DNA of 59,456 bases from Vallitalea sp. (GTDB lineage Bacteria > Bacillota > Clostridia > Lachnospirales > Vallitaleaceae), in contig JAOASG010000047.1 in NCBI GenBank assembly GCA_025210235.1, positions 1 to 59,456 of the forward strand, written 5' to 3'. A program made the translations under genes and the position numbers. A model generated the notes under the pieces. The model searched no databases. It was not told where the DNA came from and worked only from the letters and a program-made list of their open reading frames with translations. Positions 24,507 through 34,025 of the stretch are shown one piece after another (within the stretch, counting starts at the first letter, position 1; each line of letters begins with the position of its first letter).

Positions 24507-26543
24507 ATGATAAGTAACTCGGAAATATTTAATATGATGGATGTTAAGCTAGATTTTCCTGATGGATTACCTAAATATCCAAAATTTAAAGAAGGAACAA
24601 GAAGAGCTCCTAAAAGAGAATTTACACTTACTAAAGAAGAAACTGAATTAGCACTTAAAAACGCACTTAGGTATATTCCAGAAAAATATCATAAAGAATT
24701 AGCACCAGAATTTTTGGATGAACTACTAACTAAAGGACGAATATATGGTTATAGATTTAGACCTGAAGGAAGTATTAAAGGCAAATCTATTGATGAATAT
24801 AAAGGTAAATGTATCGAAGGAAAAGCTTTTCAAGTTATGATTGATAATAATTTGGATTTTGATATTGCATTATACCCATACGAGTTAGTAACATATGGAG
24901 AATCAGGGAGAGTTTTTCAGAATTGGATGCAATATCAATTAGTAAAGAAATATTTACAAGTATTGACAAGAGACCAAACTTTAGTAATAGCATCAGGACA
25001 TCCACTTGGTTTATTTCATTCTCGGGAAGATGCTCCTAGAGTAATGATAACAAATGGACTTATGGTGGGTACCTTTGATGATTATGATAATTTTAACAGA
25101 GCCGCGGCACTTGGAGTTGCTAACTACGGGCAAATGACAGCTGGTGGTTGGATGTATATTGGGCCTCAAGGAATTGTTCATGGTACATATAGTACTCTCC
25201 TTAATGCAGGAAGATTAAAACTTAATATAGATAAAGACAAAGATTTAGCAGGAAAATTATTTGTATCATCTGGACTTGGTGGAATGAGTGGGGCTCAAGG
25301 TAAAGCAATTAGAATTGCAGGCGGAGTTGGAATAATTGCGGAAGTTGATTATTCAAGAATTATGACTAGATATGAGCAAGGATGGATAGATAAAGTAGTA
25401 ACTACACCAAAAGAAGCATTTGATCTTTCTATAAAATATATTAAGCAAAAAGAAGCATATTCTATTGGTTATTATGGAAATATTGTTGATTTATTAGAAT
25501 ATGCAATTGATGAGAATATTTCTATTGATTTATTATCAGACCAAACATCATGTCATGAAGTGTATAATGGTGGCTATTGTCCACAAGGGATTACATTTGA
25601 GGAAAGAACAAAATTATTAGAAAATAATAAAAGTAATTTTATAATTTCAGTTGATAAATCATTAAAAAAACATTTTACTGCAATAAAAAAATTAGTATCA
25701 AAAGGAACTTATTTTTTTGATTACGGTAATTCCTTTATGAAAGCTATTTTTGATTCAGGCATAATAGAAATATCTAAAAATGGTAAAGATGATAAAGATG
25801 GTTTTATATGGCCTTCTTATGTTGAAGATATACTAGGTCCTCAATTATTTGATTTTGGATATGGGCCTTTTAGATGGGTTTGTTTAAGTGGCAAAAAAGA
25901 AGATTTACATAAAACAGATAAAGCAGCAATGGATTGTATAGATCCTTCTAGAAGATATCAGGATAGGGACAATTATTTATGGATTAAAAATGCAGAAGAA
26001 AATAAATTAGTAGTGGGGACTAAGGCAAGAATATTATACCAAGATGCTCAGGGAAGGTTAAAAATTGCTTTAAAATTTAATGAAATGGTAAGGAAAAAAG
26101 AAGTAGGTCCTATTATGTTAGGGAGAGATCACCATGATACAGGGGGAACGGATTCTCCATTTAGAGAAACTTCAAACATAAAAGATGGAAGTAATATAAT
26201 GGCGGATGTATCTACTCATATTTTTGCAGGCAATAGTGCTAGAGGGATGAGTTTAGTAACACTTCATAATGGAGGTGGCGTTGGTATTAGTAAAGCAATT
26301 AATGGTGGATTTGGTATGGTGCTTGATGGTAGTAAAAGAGTAGATAATATATTAGAAAATGCAATTCTTTGGGATGTTATGGGAGGCGTAGCTAGAAGAG
26401 CTTGGGCTAGATGCGAAAATGCTGTTGAAACCTGTATGGAATATAACAGATCAATGAAAGGGCTTGATCATATTACTTTGCCATATATTGCTAAGGATGA
26501 AGTAATTGCAGATATAATAAGTTCTTATTATAAGCGGGAATGA
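24507..26543 (+). CDS. hutU: Urocanate hydratase, long (about 680-aa) form
   Basis: It adds water to urocanate using tightly bound NAD as electrophile, giving 4-imidazolone-5-propionate. The conserved NAD-site block is SSGLGGMSGAQGKA, and the segment GYCPQGITFEERTKL is diagnostic, as is LGRDHHDTGGTDSPFRET. I chose ATG 24507, nine bases after AAGGGG; an ATG at 24498 directly abuts that site. At 678 aa it belongs to the longer lineage seen in Clostridia, Fusobacteria and animals. Unusually, the last seven codons and the stop lie inside a copy of a dispersed repeat element (26520-26591), so the extreme C-terminus SSYYKRE may be element-derived or has been copied into the element. Confidence 0.95.
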   Translation: MISNSEIFNMMDVKLDFPDGLPKYPKFKEGTRRAPKREFTLTKEETELALKNALRYIPEKYHKELAPEFLDELLTKGRIYGYRFRPEGSIKGKSIDEYKGKCIEGKAFQVMIDNNLDFDIALYPYELVTYGESGRVFQNWMQYQLVKKYLQVLTRDQTLVIASGHPLGLFHSREDAPRVMITNGLMVGTFDDYDNFNRAAALGVANYGQMTAGGWMYIGPQGIVHGTYSTLLNAGRLKLNIDKDKDLAGKLFVSSGLGGMSGAQGKAIRIAGGVGIIAEVDYSRIMTRYEQGWIDKVVTTPKEAFDLSIKYIKQKEAYSIGYYGNIVDLLEYAIDENISIDLLSDQTSCHEVYNGGYCPQGITFEERTKLLENNKSNFIISVDKSLKKHFTAIKKLVSKGTYFFDYGNSFMKAIFDSGIIEISKNGKDDKDGFIWPSYVEDILGPQLFDFGYGPFRWVCLSGKKEDLHKTDKAAMDCIDPSRRYQDRDNYLWIKNAEENKLVVGTKARILYQDAQGRLKIALKFNEMVRKKEVGPIMLGRDHHDTGGTDSPFRETSNIKDGSNIMADVSTHIFAGNSARGMSLVTLHNGGGVGISKAINGGFGMVLDGSKRVDNILENAILWDVMGGVARRAWARCENAVETCMEYNRSMKGLDHITLPYIAKDEVIADIISSYYKRE

Positions 26544-26591
26544 AACATATTGTATAGAGAATCAACTTAATGTAGTTTTGCAATTACTTAA
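26520..26591 (-). repeat. Dispersed inverted-repeat element, copy B (hutU-ftcD junction)
   Basis: Read on the minus strand it begins TTAAGTAATTGCAAAACTAC and is about 90% identical to 38135-38206 over some 70 bases. It spans the last codons of hutU and most of the gap to ftcD. Only one terminal arm is present. Confidence 0.75.
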
Positions 26592-26621
26592 ATGCTAAAT
26601 GGGAAAAAGGAGATTATAAAT

Positions 26622-27521
26622 ATGAATAGTAAAATAGTAGAATGTGTTCCTAATTTTAGTGAAGGAAGAGATTTAGATAAAATTGAAAAAATAGTAGATT
26701 CTTTTAGAGGTAAAAATAACATAAAACTATTAAACTATGAAGCAGACAAGGATTATAATAGAGTTGTTGTAACTGTTATAGGTGAACCAAATGCAGTAAA
26801 AGATGCTGTAATTAAAGCTGTTGGAGTTGCTAGTGAGCTTATTGATCTTAATAATCATGAAGGACAACACTCAAGAATGGGATCAACTGACGTTATACCA
26901 TTGATCCCTATTAAAAATATTACGACCAAAGAATGTATAGCACTTGCTAATGAGATAGGACAAGAAATAGCAAAGAACTATAATATTCCGGTTTTTCTCT
27001 ATGAAGAAGCTGCAAATAATCTTGACAGAAAAAATTTAGCACATATTAGAAAAGGGCAATTTGAAGGTATGAAGACGAAGATTAAGGAAGATAATTGGAA
27101 ACCTGATTATGGAGAAAATAAAATTCATAGGACAGCAGGGGTAACAGCTGTTGGAGTAAGAAAGCCTTTAATAGCTTATAATATTAATCTTGATACAGAT
27201 GATATTAATATTGCTAATAAAATAGCAAAATGTATAAGACATTCAAATGGAGGTTTTAGATATATTAAAGCTGGTGGTATTAAAATAGAAGAAAAAGGGA
27301 TCACACAAGTTACTATGAATATTACAGACTATACAAAAACATCTATTTATAGAGTATTCGAGACAGTAAAAATGGAAGCAAGAAGATATGGAGTTAACGT
27401 TTTAGGAAGTGAGATTGTAGGGTTAGTGCCTATGGAAGCTTTAATTGACTCAGCTACTTATTATTTGGGTTTAAATGATTTTTCAGTGGAAAAAATTTTA
27501 GAAACTAATTTAATCGAATAG
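26622..27521 (+). CDS. ftcD: Glutamate formimidoyltransferase
   Basis: It transfers the formimino group from N-formimino-L-glutamate to tetrahydrofolate, releasing glutamate. The fold starts VECVPNFSEGRD; the catalytic histidine is His83 in NNHEGQHSRMGSTDVIP, and the folate-site loop is GVTAVGVRKPLIAYNINL. At 299 aa it is the single-domain bacterial form; the cyclodeaminase half is a separate gene two positions downstream (fchA). I chose ATG 26622 because AAGGAG lies nine bases before it; an in-frame ATG at 26592 lies at the edge of the repeat element and lacks a binding site. Confidence 0.95.
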   Translation: MNSKIVECVPNFSEGRDLDKIEKIVDSFRGKNNIKLLNYEADKDYNRVVVTVIGEPNAVKDAVIKAVGVASELIDLNNHEGQHSRMGSTDVIPLIPIKNITTKECIALANEIGQEIAKNYNIPVFLYEEAANNLDRKNLAHIRKGQFEGMKTKIKEDNWKPDYGENKIHRTAGVTAVGVRKPLIAYNINLDTDDINIANKIAKCIRHSNGGFRYIKAGGIKIEEKGITQVTMNITDYTKTSIYRVFETVKMEARRYGVNVLGSEIVGLVPMEALIDSATYYLGLNDFSVEKILETNLIE

Positions 27522-27538
27522 TATTATGGGGTGATTAG

Positions 27539-28789
27539 ATGAAAAGAACGATTGTTAAAAATGCTAGTCAGTTAATAACTTGTAGTGGGTATAAAGCAAA
27601 AAAAGGGAGAGAAATGAATGAGTTAGCAATTATTGAAGATGGTGCTGTTGTAATTGAAGAAGGTATTATTAAATGGGTTGGTAAGACATCTGATATACCT
27701 ACACAATATAAAAGAGTAGCTGAAGAAATTGATGCAACAGATAAAACTGTGCTTCCAGGATTTGTTGATTCTCATACACATTTTGTTTTTGGAGGTTATA
27801 GGGAAGAAGAATACTCATGGAGACTTAAGGGAAATAGCTATATGGAAATAATGGAAAAAGGCGGAGGCATAATTAATACTGTCAAAGAAACGAGGAGAGA
27901 ATCCAAAGATTGCCTTATTAGAAGTGGTATGGATAGATTAAATTCTATGCTTTCTTTTGGTGTTACAACTGTTGAAGGTAAAAGCGGATATGGTTTGGAT
28001 TATCTTACAGAGATAAAGCAGTTAGAAGTTATGAAGAAATTAAATATTAGACATGATATTGATGTAATACCAACTTTTCTAGGTGCACATGCTGTTCCAA
28101 AAGAATATAAAGGAAAGGAAGATAAATATATCGATTTTATTATTGAAAATGTATTGCCTCATGTAGTGGATGGAGAATTAGCAGAGTTTTGTGATGTTTT
28201 TTGTGAAGAAAATGTGTTCTCTATAGATCAGTCACATAAAGTGCTCAGTGCAGCTAAAAAATTAGGATTAAAGCTAAAAATTCATGCAGATGAAATAGTT
28301 CAAATAGGTGGAGCAGGATTAGCAGCAAGTTTAGGAGCTATATCTGCTGATCATTTATTAATGGCTTCAAATAAAGGACTTGATGATATGGCTAAAAAAA
28401 ATGTAATAGCTACACTTCTTCCGGGAACAGCATTTACGTTAAAAGAAGATTTTGCTAGAGCAAGATATATGATAGATAATAATCTAGCTGTAGCGCTTGC
28501 AACAGATTTTAACCCAGGAAGTTGCTTTACTGAATCAATACCTCTTATTATTGCTCTTGCTACTATTTACATGAATATGAGTATAGAAGAAACTATAACT
28601 GCCCTTACAATAAATGGAGCAGCGGCTCTTGATAGAGCAGAAATAATTGGGAGTATTGATGTTAATAAAAAGGGTGATATTGTTATTCACGAATATCCAT
28701 CTTATAAGTTTATTCCATATCATATTGGAGTAAGTACAGTTGAAAAAGTTATTAAAAATGGACAATTGGTTTATGATAAGTATGAGTAA
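27539..28789 (+). CDS. hutI: Imidazolonepropionase
   Basis: It hydrolyses 4-imidazolone-5-propionate to N-formimino-L-glutamate. It is a metal-dependent amidohydrolase: DSHTHFVFGG supplies metal ligands His79 and His81, LKIHADEI another His, and ATDFNPGSC the catalytic Asp; SWRLKGNSYMEIMEKGGGI is family-specific. At 416 aa it is full length. GGGGTG lies before the ATG, 17 bases after ftcD. Confidence 0.96.
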   Translation: MKRTIVKNASQLITCSGYKAKKGREMNELAIIEDGAVVIEEGIIKWVGKTSDIPTQYKRVAEEIDATDKTVLPGFVDSHTHFVFGGYREEEYSWRLKGNSYMEIMEKGGGIINTVKETRRESKDCLIRSGMDRLNSMLSFGVTTVEGKSGYGLDYLTEIKQLEVMKKLNIRHDIDVIPTFLGAHAVPKEYKGKEDKYIDFIIENVLPHVVDGELAEFCDVFCEENVFSIDQSHKVLSAAKKLGLKLKIHADEIVQIGGAGLAASLGAISADHLLMASNKGLDDMAKKNVIATLLPGTAFTLKEDFARARYMIDNNLAVALATDFNPGSCFTESIPLIIALATIYMNMSIEETITALTINGAAALDRAEIIGSIDVNKKGDIVIHEYPSYKFIPYHIGVSTVEKVIKNGQLVYDKYE

Positions 28790-28803
28790 AGGAGGTATCC
28801 TAT

Positions 28804-29421
28804 ATGTTAATTAATAACAATGATATGGATTTTTTGGAGTCAGTATCTTCTAAAGATCCAGTTCCTGGAGGAGGAGCAGTGGCTGCATATACTGGAGCAA
28901 TGTCTGCGGCTTTAGTAGAAATGGTATCGAATCTAACTGTAGGAAAAGATAAATATAAAGAAGTTAATGATGAAATGATAGAAATATTAAAAGTATCAAA
29001 TATATTAAGGAGCCAATTATTAAAATATGTAGATACTGATTCACAAGCTTTTACTAAAGTGATGGATGCATATAAATTACCAAAAAATACTGAAAAAGAG
29101 AAAATAATTAGAAAAAAAACTATTGAAAACACAACAAAATATGCCACAGAAATACCACTAGAAGTAGCTAGAAAATCATATGAAATTATGAAACTTTCAA
29201 AAAAAGTAATAAAAAGTGGAAATAAGAATGCTATTACAGATGGAGCAGTTTCTGCTATGATGGCTAGGACTTCTGTTTTATCAGCTTTATATAATGTTAA
29301 AATTAATCTTTCTTCAATTAAAGATAATGATTATGTAAATAAAATTACAATAGAAGTTAATGAATTAGAAAATAATGTTATTGAGCTAGAAAAAGATATA
29401 TTATCTATTGTTAAATTATAA
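28804..29421 (+). CDS. fchA: Formiminotetrahydrofolate cyclodeaminase
   Basis: It converts 5-formiminotetrahydrofolate to 5,10-methenyltetrahydrofolate and ammonia, so histidine carbon enters the folate C1 pool. The family signature PVPGGGAVAAYTGAMSAALVE is near the N-terminus (residues 18-39); the rest is an all-helical fold of about 200 residues. AAAGGAGG precedes the ATG. It is the last gene of the hut operon, 14 bases after hutI. Confidence 0.93.
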   Translation: MLINNNDMDFLESVSSKDPVPGGGAVAAYTGAMSAALVEMVSNLTVGKDKYKEVNDEMIEILKVSNILRSQLLKYVDTDSQAFTKVMDAYKLPKNTEKEKIIRKKTIENTTKYATEIPLEVARKSYEIMKLSKKVIKSGNKNAITDGAVSAMMARTSVLSALYNVKINLSSIKDNDYVNKITIEVNELENNVIELEKDILSIVKL

Positions 29422-30127
29422 GAAATAAAAAATAAATAATAAATAGCTGGTTACTTTTTTATAATGGGGAGTTCTATTCTTTCATAGGGGAAGGAATCCA
29501 ACATATGGTATTTAAGATCTAACTAAATGAATGTTACTTAGCTCTAAAAATAATCAAATTGGATTTATAAAGTTATTATACAATTTATCATTATTTAATT
29601 AAGTTCATCTGTGATAAAATAATTTTATTTAGCTATACAGATAATTTCTATTTGTTTAAAATATTTTTATTTTAAACATTAAATTAAATCTTACTTGACA
29701 AATCCCTCATTTTTAATTAGTATATAGTATATAAAATTAAGTTAACAATATATAATATTATTAAATAATAATATTATTCAGTATGATTACTATAATAACT
29801 AATCTATAAAATCTAAATAATTATCTTATATTTACACAGAAATTTGCAGGACTTATTTATTTACAAAATTTGAATTTTTAATTTAATTTATATGCTTTAA
29901 TGTACTAAAACATATATTATTCAAAATTTAGTATTTGGTATTCAACAATTTACCAATGTAAACTGTTCAAGAATTATAGTTGTAATAGATTAATTTAATT
30001 AAGTGTTTTTAAGTTTTAATTATATTTTTATTAGTTGTGATTTTAATGTTTAAGTAAGATATGCAAATTAAAAAAATATATATATCTTCTTATTCTTTAA
30101 AATATAAAAACCAAAGGGGGAAAAAAA
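29422..30127 (+). other. Long AT-rich intergenic region before oppA
   Basis: These 706 bases hold no convincing gene. A promoter-like TTGACA (29695-29700) with TAGTAT 17 bases downstream lies 430 bases before oppA. The last 140 bases (from TATGCTTTAA near 29890) are recognisably similar to the leader of the second binding-protein gene at 40371-40499, including a hairpin-forming stretch just before the ribosome binding site. Confidence 0.45.
29695..29723 (+). promoter_or_regulatory. Candidate promoter upstream of oppA
   Basis: TTGACA matches the -35 consensus exactly; TAGTAT, 17 bases later, matches the -10 consensus at four positions. If it is used, the oppA leader would be about 400 bases long. 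Confidence 0.35.
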
Positions 30128-31906
30128 ATGAAAAAAATATTAACATTATTACTAGTATTTGTTCTTGCATTCTCAGTAACTGCATGTAAGAAAGATACGC
30201 CAGCTGACACAGATCCTGATAAACAAGTAGAGGATAACAAAGATAAGGATCAAGATAAAGATCAAGACAAAGATCAAGACAAAGATCAACAACAGGCACA
30301 AGTAGAACCTAGTGGTCATATAACTGCTGGAACAGGTAACTTTAACGGTGAATTTGTCGATGGTTGGGGTGAAAACTCATATGATGGTAATGTGCGTAAA
30401 CTTATTTTTGGTGGAGCATCTATCTCAAATGCAGGATTACTTACAACTAATCAAGAAGGACAAATTGTATTAAACTCAATAACTGAATCAAGAGAAATAA
30501 GTGATGATGGATTAGTACATACATTTAAATTAAAACCAGATTTACTTTATTCTGATGGAACACCACTTAATGCTGATGATGTAGTATTTTCATATGAAAC
30601 TTATTTAGATACAGATGCTATGATTGAAGCAGGAGGAACTTCTAGCTTAGAAGAATACTTAGATACAGTAGAAAAAGTTGATGATTTAACTATTAAATTT
30701 ACTTTGAAAGAGAAATTCTATGCTACAGATATTCAAGTATTTACTGGAAATATATTATGTGAAGAATGGGCTATGAAAGATAAACCAGAAGATAAAACTG
30801 TTCAACAACATATAAAAGACAGTCTACTTAGTAAACCAGTTGGATATGGACCTTATAAATTAGATGAATATGTAGAAAACCAATATGTAAAATTAACAGT
30901 TAATGAAAATTACATAGGAAACTTTGAAGGACAAAAACCTGGAATTAAAGATGTAATAATCAAAAACGTTAATACTGAAACAGATATTGATGAATTACTT
31001 ACTGGAAATATTGATATTTTACCAGGAGTAGTAGAAGCAGAAAAAATTGACGCTGCTAAAGATGATGATATGTATCATTTTAGTAATTATCCAAGACAAG
31101 GATATGGACATCTTACATTCCATACAGATTTTGGACCAGTTAGACATAAGGAAGTTAGAAAAGCAATTGCTTACACAATAGATAGAGTTGTATTTAGAGA
31201 AGCGTTTTTAGGTAAATATAGTATGAGTACAGATGGTCCTTATACTACTAATTACTGGATGATCGATGATAAGTGGGTTAATGAAAACTTAATTAACTAT
31301 ACATCTGATAAGGAAAAAGTTAACGAAATATTATCTTCAAATGGTTGGGAAAAAGGTGAAGATGGTATTTGGGCTAAAGATGGTGAAAAACTTGAGTTAG
31401 AACTTCTTGCACCACTTCAATCATGGGCTGATACACTTAATCTTACTTTAGGTAAATCAGGACAAGAATTTGGTATTAAGTTTAATATAACAGTACTTGA
31501 TTTCTCTGTATTCTTAGACCATTATTATGGAAAGAATTTAGCTGAAAATGAAAGAAAATATCATATATATGCTTTAGCAGCTACATTGGGACCAATATTT
31601 GATGGATATGCAGATTGGCATTCAGATAATATTAGTGATCCATGGGGAAGTGCTACAAGTGGTAACAGTCCTCGTTTTAGAAACGATAAAAATGATGAAT
31701 TAATTATGACAATGAGAACTGCTGAAAATGATGATGTATATCAAAAGGCTTATAGAGAATGGGTTATATTAATGAATGATGAAATGCCACTTATACCTCT
31801 ATATTCAAACGATTATCATGACTTATATAATAAGAGATTACAAGGATTTAAAACAAGTGCATTATGGGGTTGGGCTGAAGCGTTAACATATTGTACAGTT
31901 AAATAA
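30128..31906 (+). CDS. oppA: Oligopeptide-binding lipoprotein (SBP family 5), copy 1
   Basis: This surface lipoprotein captures peptides for the following permease. Its signal peptide ends in the lipobox VTAC with Cys20. Residues 35-55 are an acidic linker made of DKDQ repeats (a 12-base tandem repeat in the DNA at about 30247-30290), then the SBP_bac_5 fold with DGLVHTFKLKPDLLYSDGTP and LNADDVVFSYE. At 592 aa it is typical. AAGGGGG precedes the ATG. It is followed by a hairpin and then oppB. A paralogue about 80% identical lies alone at 40500. Family 5 proteins also carry dipeptides, nickel or sugars; the intact opp set favours peptides. Confidence 0.88.
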   Translation: MKKILTLLLVFVLAFSVTACKKDTPADTDPDKQVEDNKDKDQDKDQDKDQDKDQQQAQVEPSGHITAGTGNFNGEFVDGWGENSYDGNVRKLIFGGASISNAGLLTTNQEGQIVLNSITESREISDDGLVHTFKLKPDLLYSDGTPLNADDVVFSYETYLDTDAMIEAGGTSSLEEYLDTVEKVDDLTIKFTLKEKFYATDIQVFTGNILCEEWAMKDKPEDKTVQQHIKDSLLSKPVGYGPYKLDEYVENQYVKLTVNENYIGNFEGQKPGIKDVIIKNVNTETDIDELLTGNIDILPGVVEAEKIDAAKDDDMYHFSNYPRQGYGHLTFHTDFGPVRHKEVRKAIAYTIDRVVFREAFLGKYSMSTDGPYTTNYWMIDDKWVNENLINYTSDKEKVNEILSSNGWEKGEDGIWAKDGEKLELELLAPLQSWADTLNLTLGKSGQEFGIKFNITVLDFSVFLDHYYGKNLAENERKYHIYALAATLGPIFDGYADWHSDNISDPWGSATSGNSPRFRNDKNDELIMTMRTAENDDVYQKAYREWVILMNDEMPLIPLYSNDYHDLYNKRLQGFKTSALWGWAEALTYCTVK

Positions 31907-31928
31907 TTAATATAGAATATTATTTTTG

Positions 31929-31960
31929 AAAACCCTATCTTTATCATAAGGTAGGGTTTT
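31929..31960 (+). terminator. Intraoperon hairpin between oppA and oppB
   Basis: AAAACCCTA pairs with TAGGGTTTT, with two more inner pairs around a mismatch, followed by CTAT. The T-run lies inside the stem, so it is probably a partial terminator or 3'-end stabiliser that keeps the binding protein in excess over the membrane subunits. Confidence 0.5.
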
Positions 31961-31983
31961 CTATAAGAAAAGGATGGTATAAA

Positions 31984-33024
31984 TTGGGAAATGTAGAAAA
32001 TAATAATGAATTAACATATAAAAAACCTTCTTTTATAAAAAAATATTCACCACTATTTAAGTATATAATTAAAAGGTTATTATTGATAATACCAGTTATA
32101 TTGGTTATCTCACTAATAATATTTACGCTTATTGAAGCAATGCCAGGGGACCCTTTAAATGCTTTCTTGAATCCAGAAAAACTTACAGGTTCACCAGAAG
32201 AAGTACTACAAAAAAGAGCGCATTTTACAAAAGTACTTGGATTAAATGATCCATTTTTTATTAGATTTATTAGATGGTGGGGTCATTTATTAAAGGGTGA
32301 ATTAGGTTATTCAGTTATTAAAAATAAACCAGTAAAAGATTTTATTGGTTCTCATTTTATGAACTCATTTAAAGTAAATATATTTGCTTTTATTTTTGCG
32401 TTTGCTCTTTCTATATACATTGGTATTAAATCCTCTGTAAAAAGAAATTCATTTTTTGACAAATTTTGGACAGTTTTTTCTATAGCTGGAATCTCATTAC
32501 CAAGTTTTTTTATGGCAATGCTATTAATCTTTCTTTTTTCTATAACTCTTAGATGGTTGCCAATATCAGGTATGAAAGATCCTATGAATATAAGACCCAC
32601 ATTTCAATACTATATATTACCTATACTTGTTGTAATGCTTGCATCTATGGCATCATTAATTAAGTATGTAAGGAATTCTATGCTAGAAGTACTAAAACAA
32701 GATTATATAAGAACAGCACGTGCAAAAGGTTTAGGAGAAAAAGTAGTTATATATAGACATGCTTTTAAAAATGCACTTATTCCTATAATTACATTATTAG
32801 GATTTTATATTCCATCACTATTTGCAGGTTCCATTATAGTAGAAAATATATTTGTTTGGCCTGGTATAGGAAGTCTTATGAGACAGGCATATGATTTTAA
32901 AGATAGAAGTGTTCTTATTGTTACACTGATTTTCTTTGCATTTCTAACATTAATAGGTAATTTATTACAAGATATTGGTTATGCCTTAGCAGATCCAAGA
33001 ATAAGAGAAGGAGGGAAAAAATAA
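31984..33024 (+). CDS. oppB: Peptide ABC transporter permease, OppB type
   Basis: This is the first membrane subunit of the peptide importer. A cytoplasmic N-terminus of about 35 residues precedes helix 1 (LLLIIPVILVISLIIFTLIE); the DppB/OppB motif EAMPGDPLNAFLNP follows. The EAA-type loop is near RTARAKGLGEKVVIYRHAFK. At 346 aa it is full length. The start is TTG: no ATG fits the frame before helix 1, and AGG lies ten bases upstream. It overlaps oppC by one base (TAATG). Confidence 0.9.
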   Translation: MGNVENNNELTYKKPSFIKKYSPLFKYIIKRLLLIIPVILVISLIIFTLIEAMPGDPLNAFLNPEKLTGSPEEVLQKRAHFTKVLGLNDPFFIRFIRWWGHLLKGELGYSVIKNKPVKDFIGSHFMNSFKVNIFAFIFAFALSIYIGIKSSVKRNSFFDKFWTVFSIAGISLPSFFMAMLLIFLFSITLRWLPISGMKDPMNIRPTFQYYILPILVVMLASMASLIKYVRNSMLEVLKQDYIRTARAKGLGEKVVIYRHAFKNALIPIITLLGFYIPSLFAGSIIVENIFVWPGIGSLMRQAYDFKDRSVLIVTLIFFAFLTLIGNLLQDIGYALADPRIREGGKK

Positions 33025-34025
33025 TGGCAAATAACGAAGTGAAAACTGAAGAAAAAATAATTTCTCCTACTCGGTTAATGTTAAAAAAATTTAGAGCAAA
33101 CAGGCTTGCAATGATAGGTTTCTGGATTTTTGTTTTTATTTTAATACTTACAGTGGGTTTTAAAATCTATACAACTGTGACGAATTATGATTTTGCTAAT
33201 TTATCAAATATTAAAGCAGGTAAATATCAGCCTCCTAATGGAGATAATTTATTTGGTACAGATAAATACGGAAGAGATTATTTCTTTAGAGTTCTAACTG
33301 GTGGGTATATTGCAATAGAAGTAGCAATACTAGCTACAGTAGTAACAGTTTTTATTGGTATTGTTATCGGTGCCATTTCTGGATATTTTGGAGGTTTAAT
33401 AGACGTATTATTAATGCGTATTACAGAGATAGTATCTTCTTTCCCATTTTTAGCAATAGCAATTTCTATTTCAGCAATTTTTGCTGATTATGAGGCAAAG
33501 ACTAAATTATTTATAATGGTATTTATAATTGGTATTTTAAGTTGGCCAGGGTTAGCCAGAATGGTTCGTGGGCAAATACTATCATTGAAAGAACAAGAAT
33601 TTATGACTGCAACAAGAGTTTTAGGAATTTCAACAAGACATCAAATAACAAGACACCTTATTCCTAATGTTATTGCTTATGTAATAGTATCTGCAACTAT
33701 TACTTTTGCTGGTGCTATTATGTCAGAAGCGGCACTATCTTTTTTAGGACTTTCAGTTACAGAGCCTGATGCTACATGGGGAGGACTTCTTCAAAGAGCT
33801 TCAACTTCTATTGTAATGAGAAATTATTGGTGGCTATGGGTGTTCCCAGGAATATTACTTTTACTACTAGTAATGAGTGTTAATTTAATAGGTGAAGGAC
33901 TTAGAGACGCCGTTGATCCAAAGTCTGAAATAATTAAAAAACAAAGCTTTTTTGTTAAATTTTTTGGAAAGGTATTTAGTAAAACAGTTGGGGGTGAAAA
34001 TAATGGGCAACGTGCTAGAAGTTAA
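33024..34025 (+). CDS. oppC: Peptide ABC transporter permease, OppC type
   Basis: This is the second membrane subunit, beginning with the OppC_N region (LMLKKFRANRLAMIGFWIFV). The segment PPNGDNLFGTDKYGRDYFFR is the OppC/DppC hallmark, and MTATRVLGISTRHQITRHLI is the ATPase-contact loop. At 333 aa it is full length, with six predicted helices. GAGGG lies in the end of oppB, and the start overlaps the oppB stop, so translation is coupled. Confidence 0.92.
   Translation: MANNEVKTEEKIISPTRLMLKKFRANRLAMIGFWIFVFILILTVGFKIYTTVTNYDFANLSNIKAGKYQPPNGDNLFGTDKYGRDYFFRVLTGGYIAIEVAILATVVTVFIGIVIGAISGYFGGLIDVLLMRITEIVSSFPFLAIAISISAIFADYEAKTKLFIMVFIIGILSWPGLARMVRGQILSLKEQEFMTATRVLGISTRHQITRHLIPNVIAYVIVSATITFAGAIMSEAALSFLGLSVTEPDATWGGLLQRASTSIVMRNYWWLWVFPGILLLLLVMSVNLIGEGLRDAVDPKSEIIKKQSFFVKFFGKVFSKTVGGENNGQRARS

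Noticed and set aside
30247..30290. Short tandem repeats resembling a small CRISPR array
   Set aside because: The period is 12 bases without spacers and in frame with the DKDQ linker of a lipoprotein; it is a coding repeat.
30090..30299. Minus-strand frame opposite the start of oppA with a repetitive Leu/Asp-rich product
   Set aside because: It is the complement of the DKDQ linker repeats and signal peptide, so not an independent gene.
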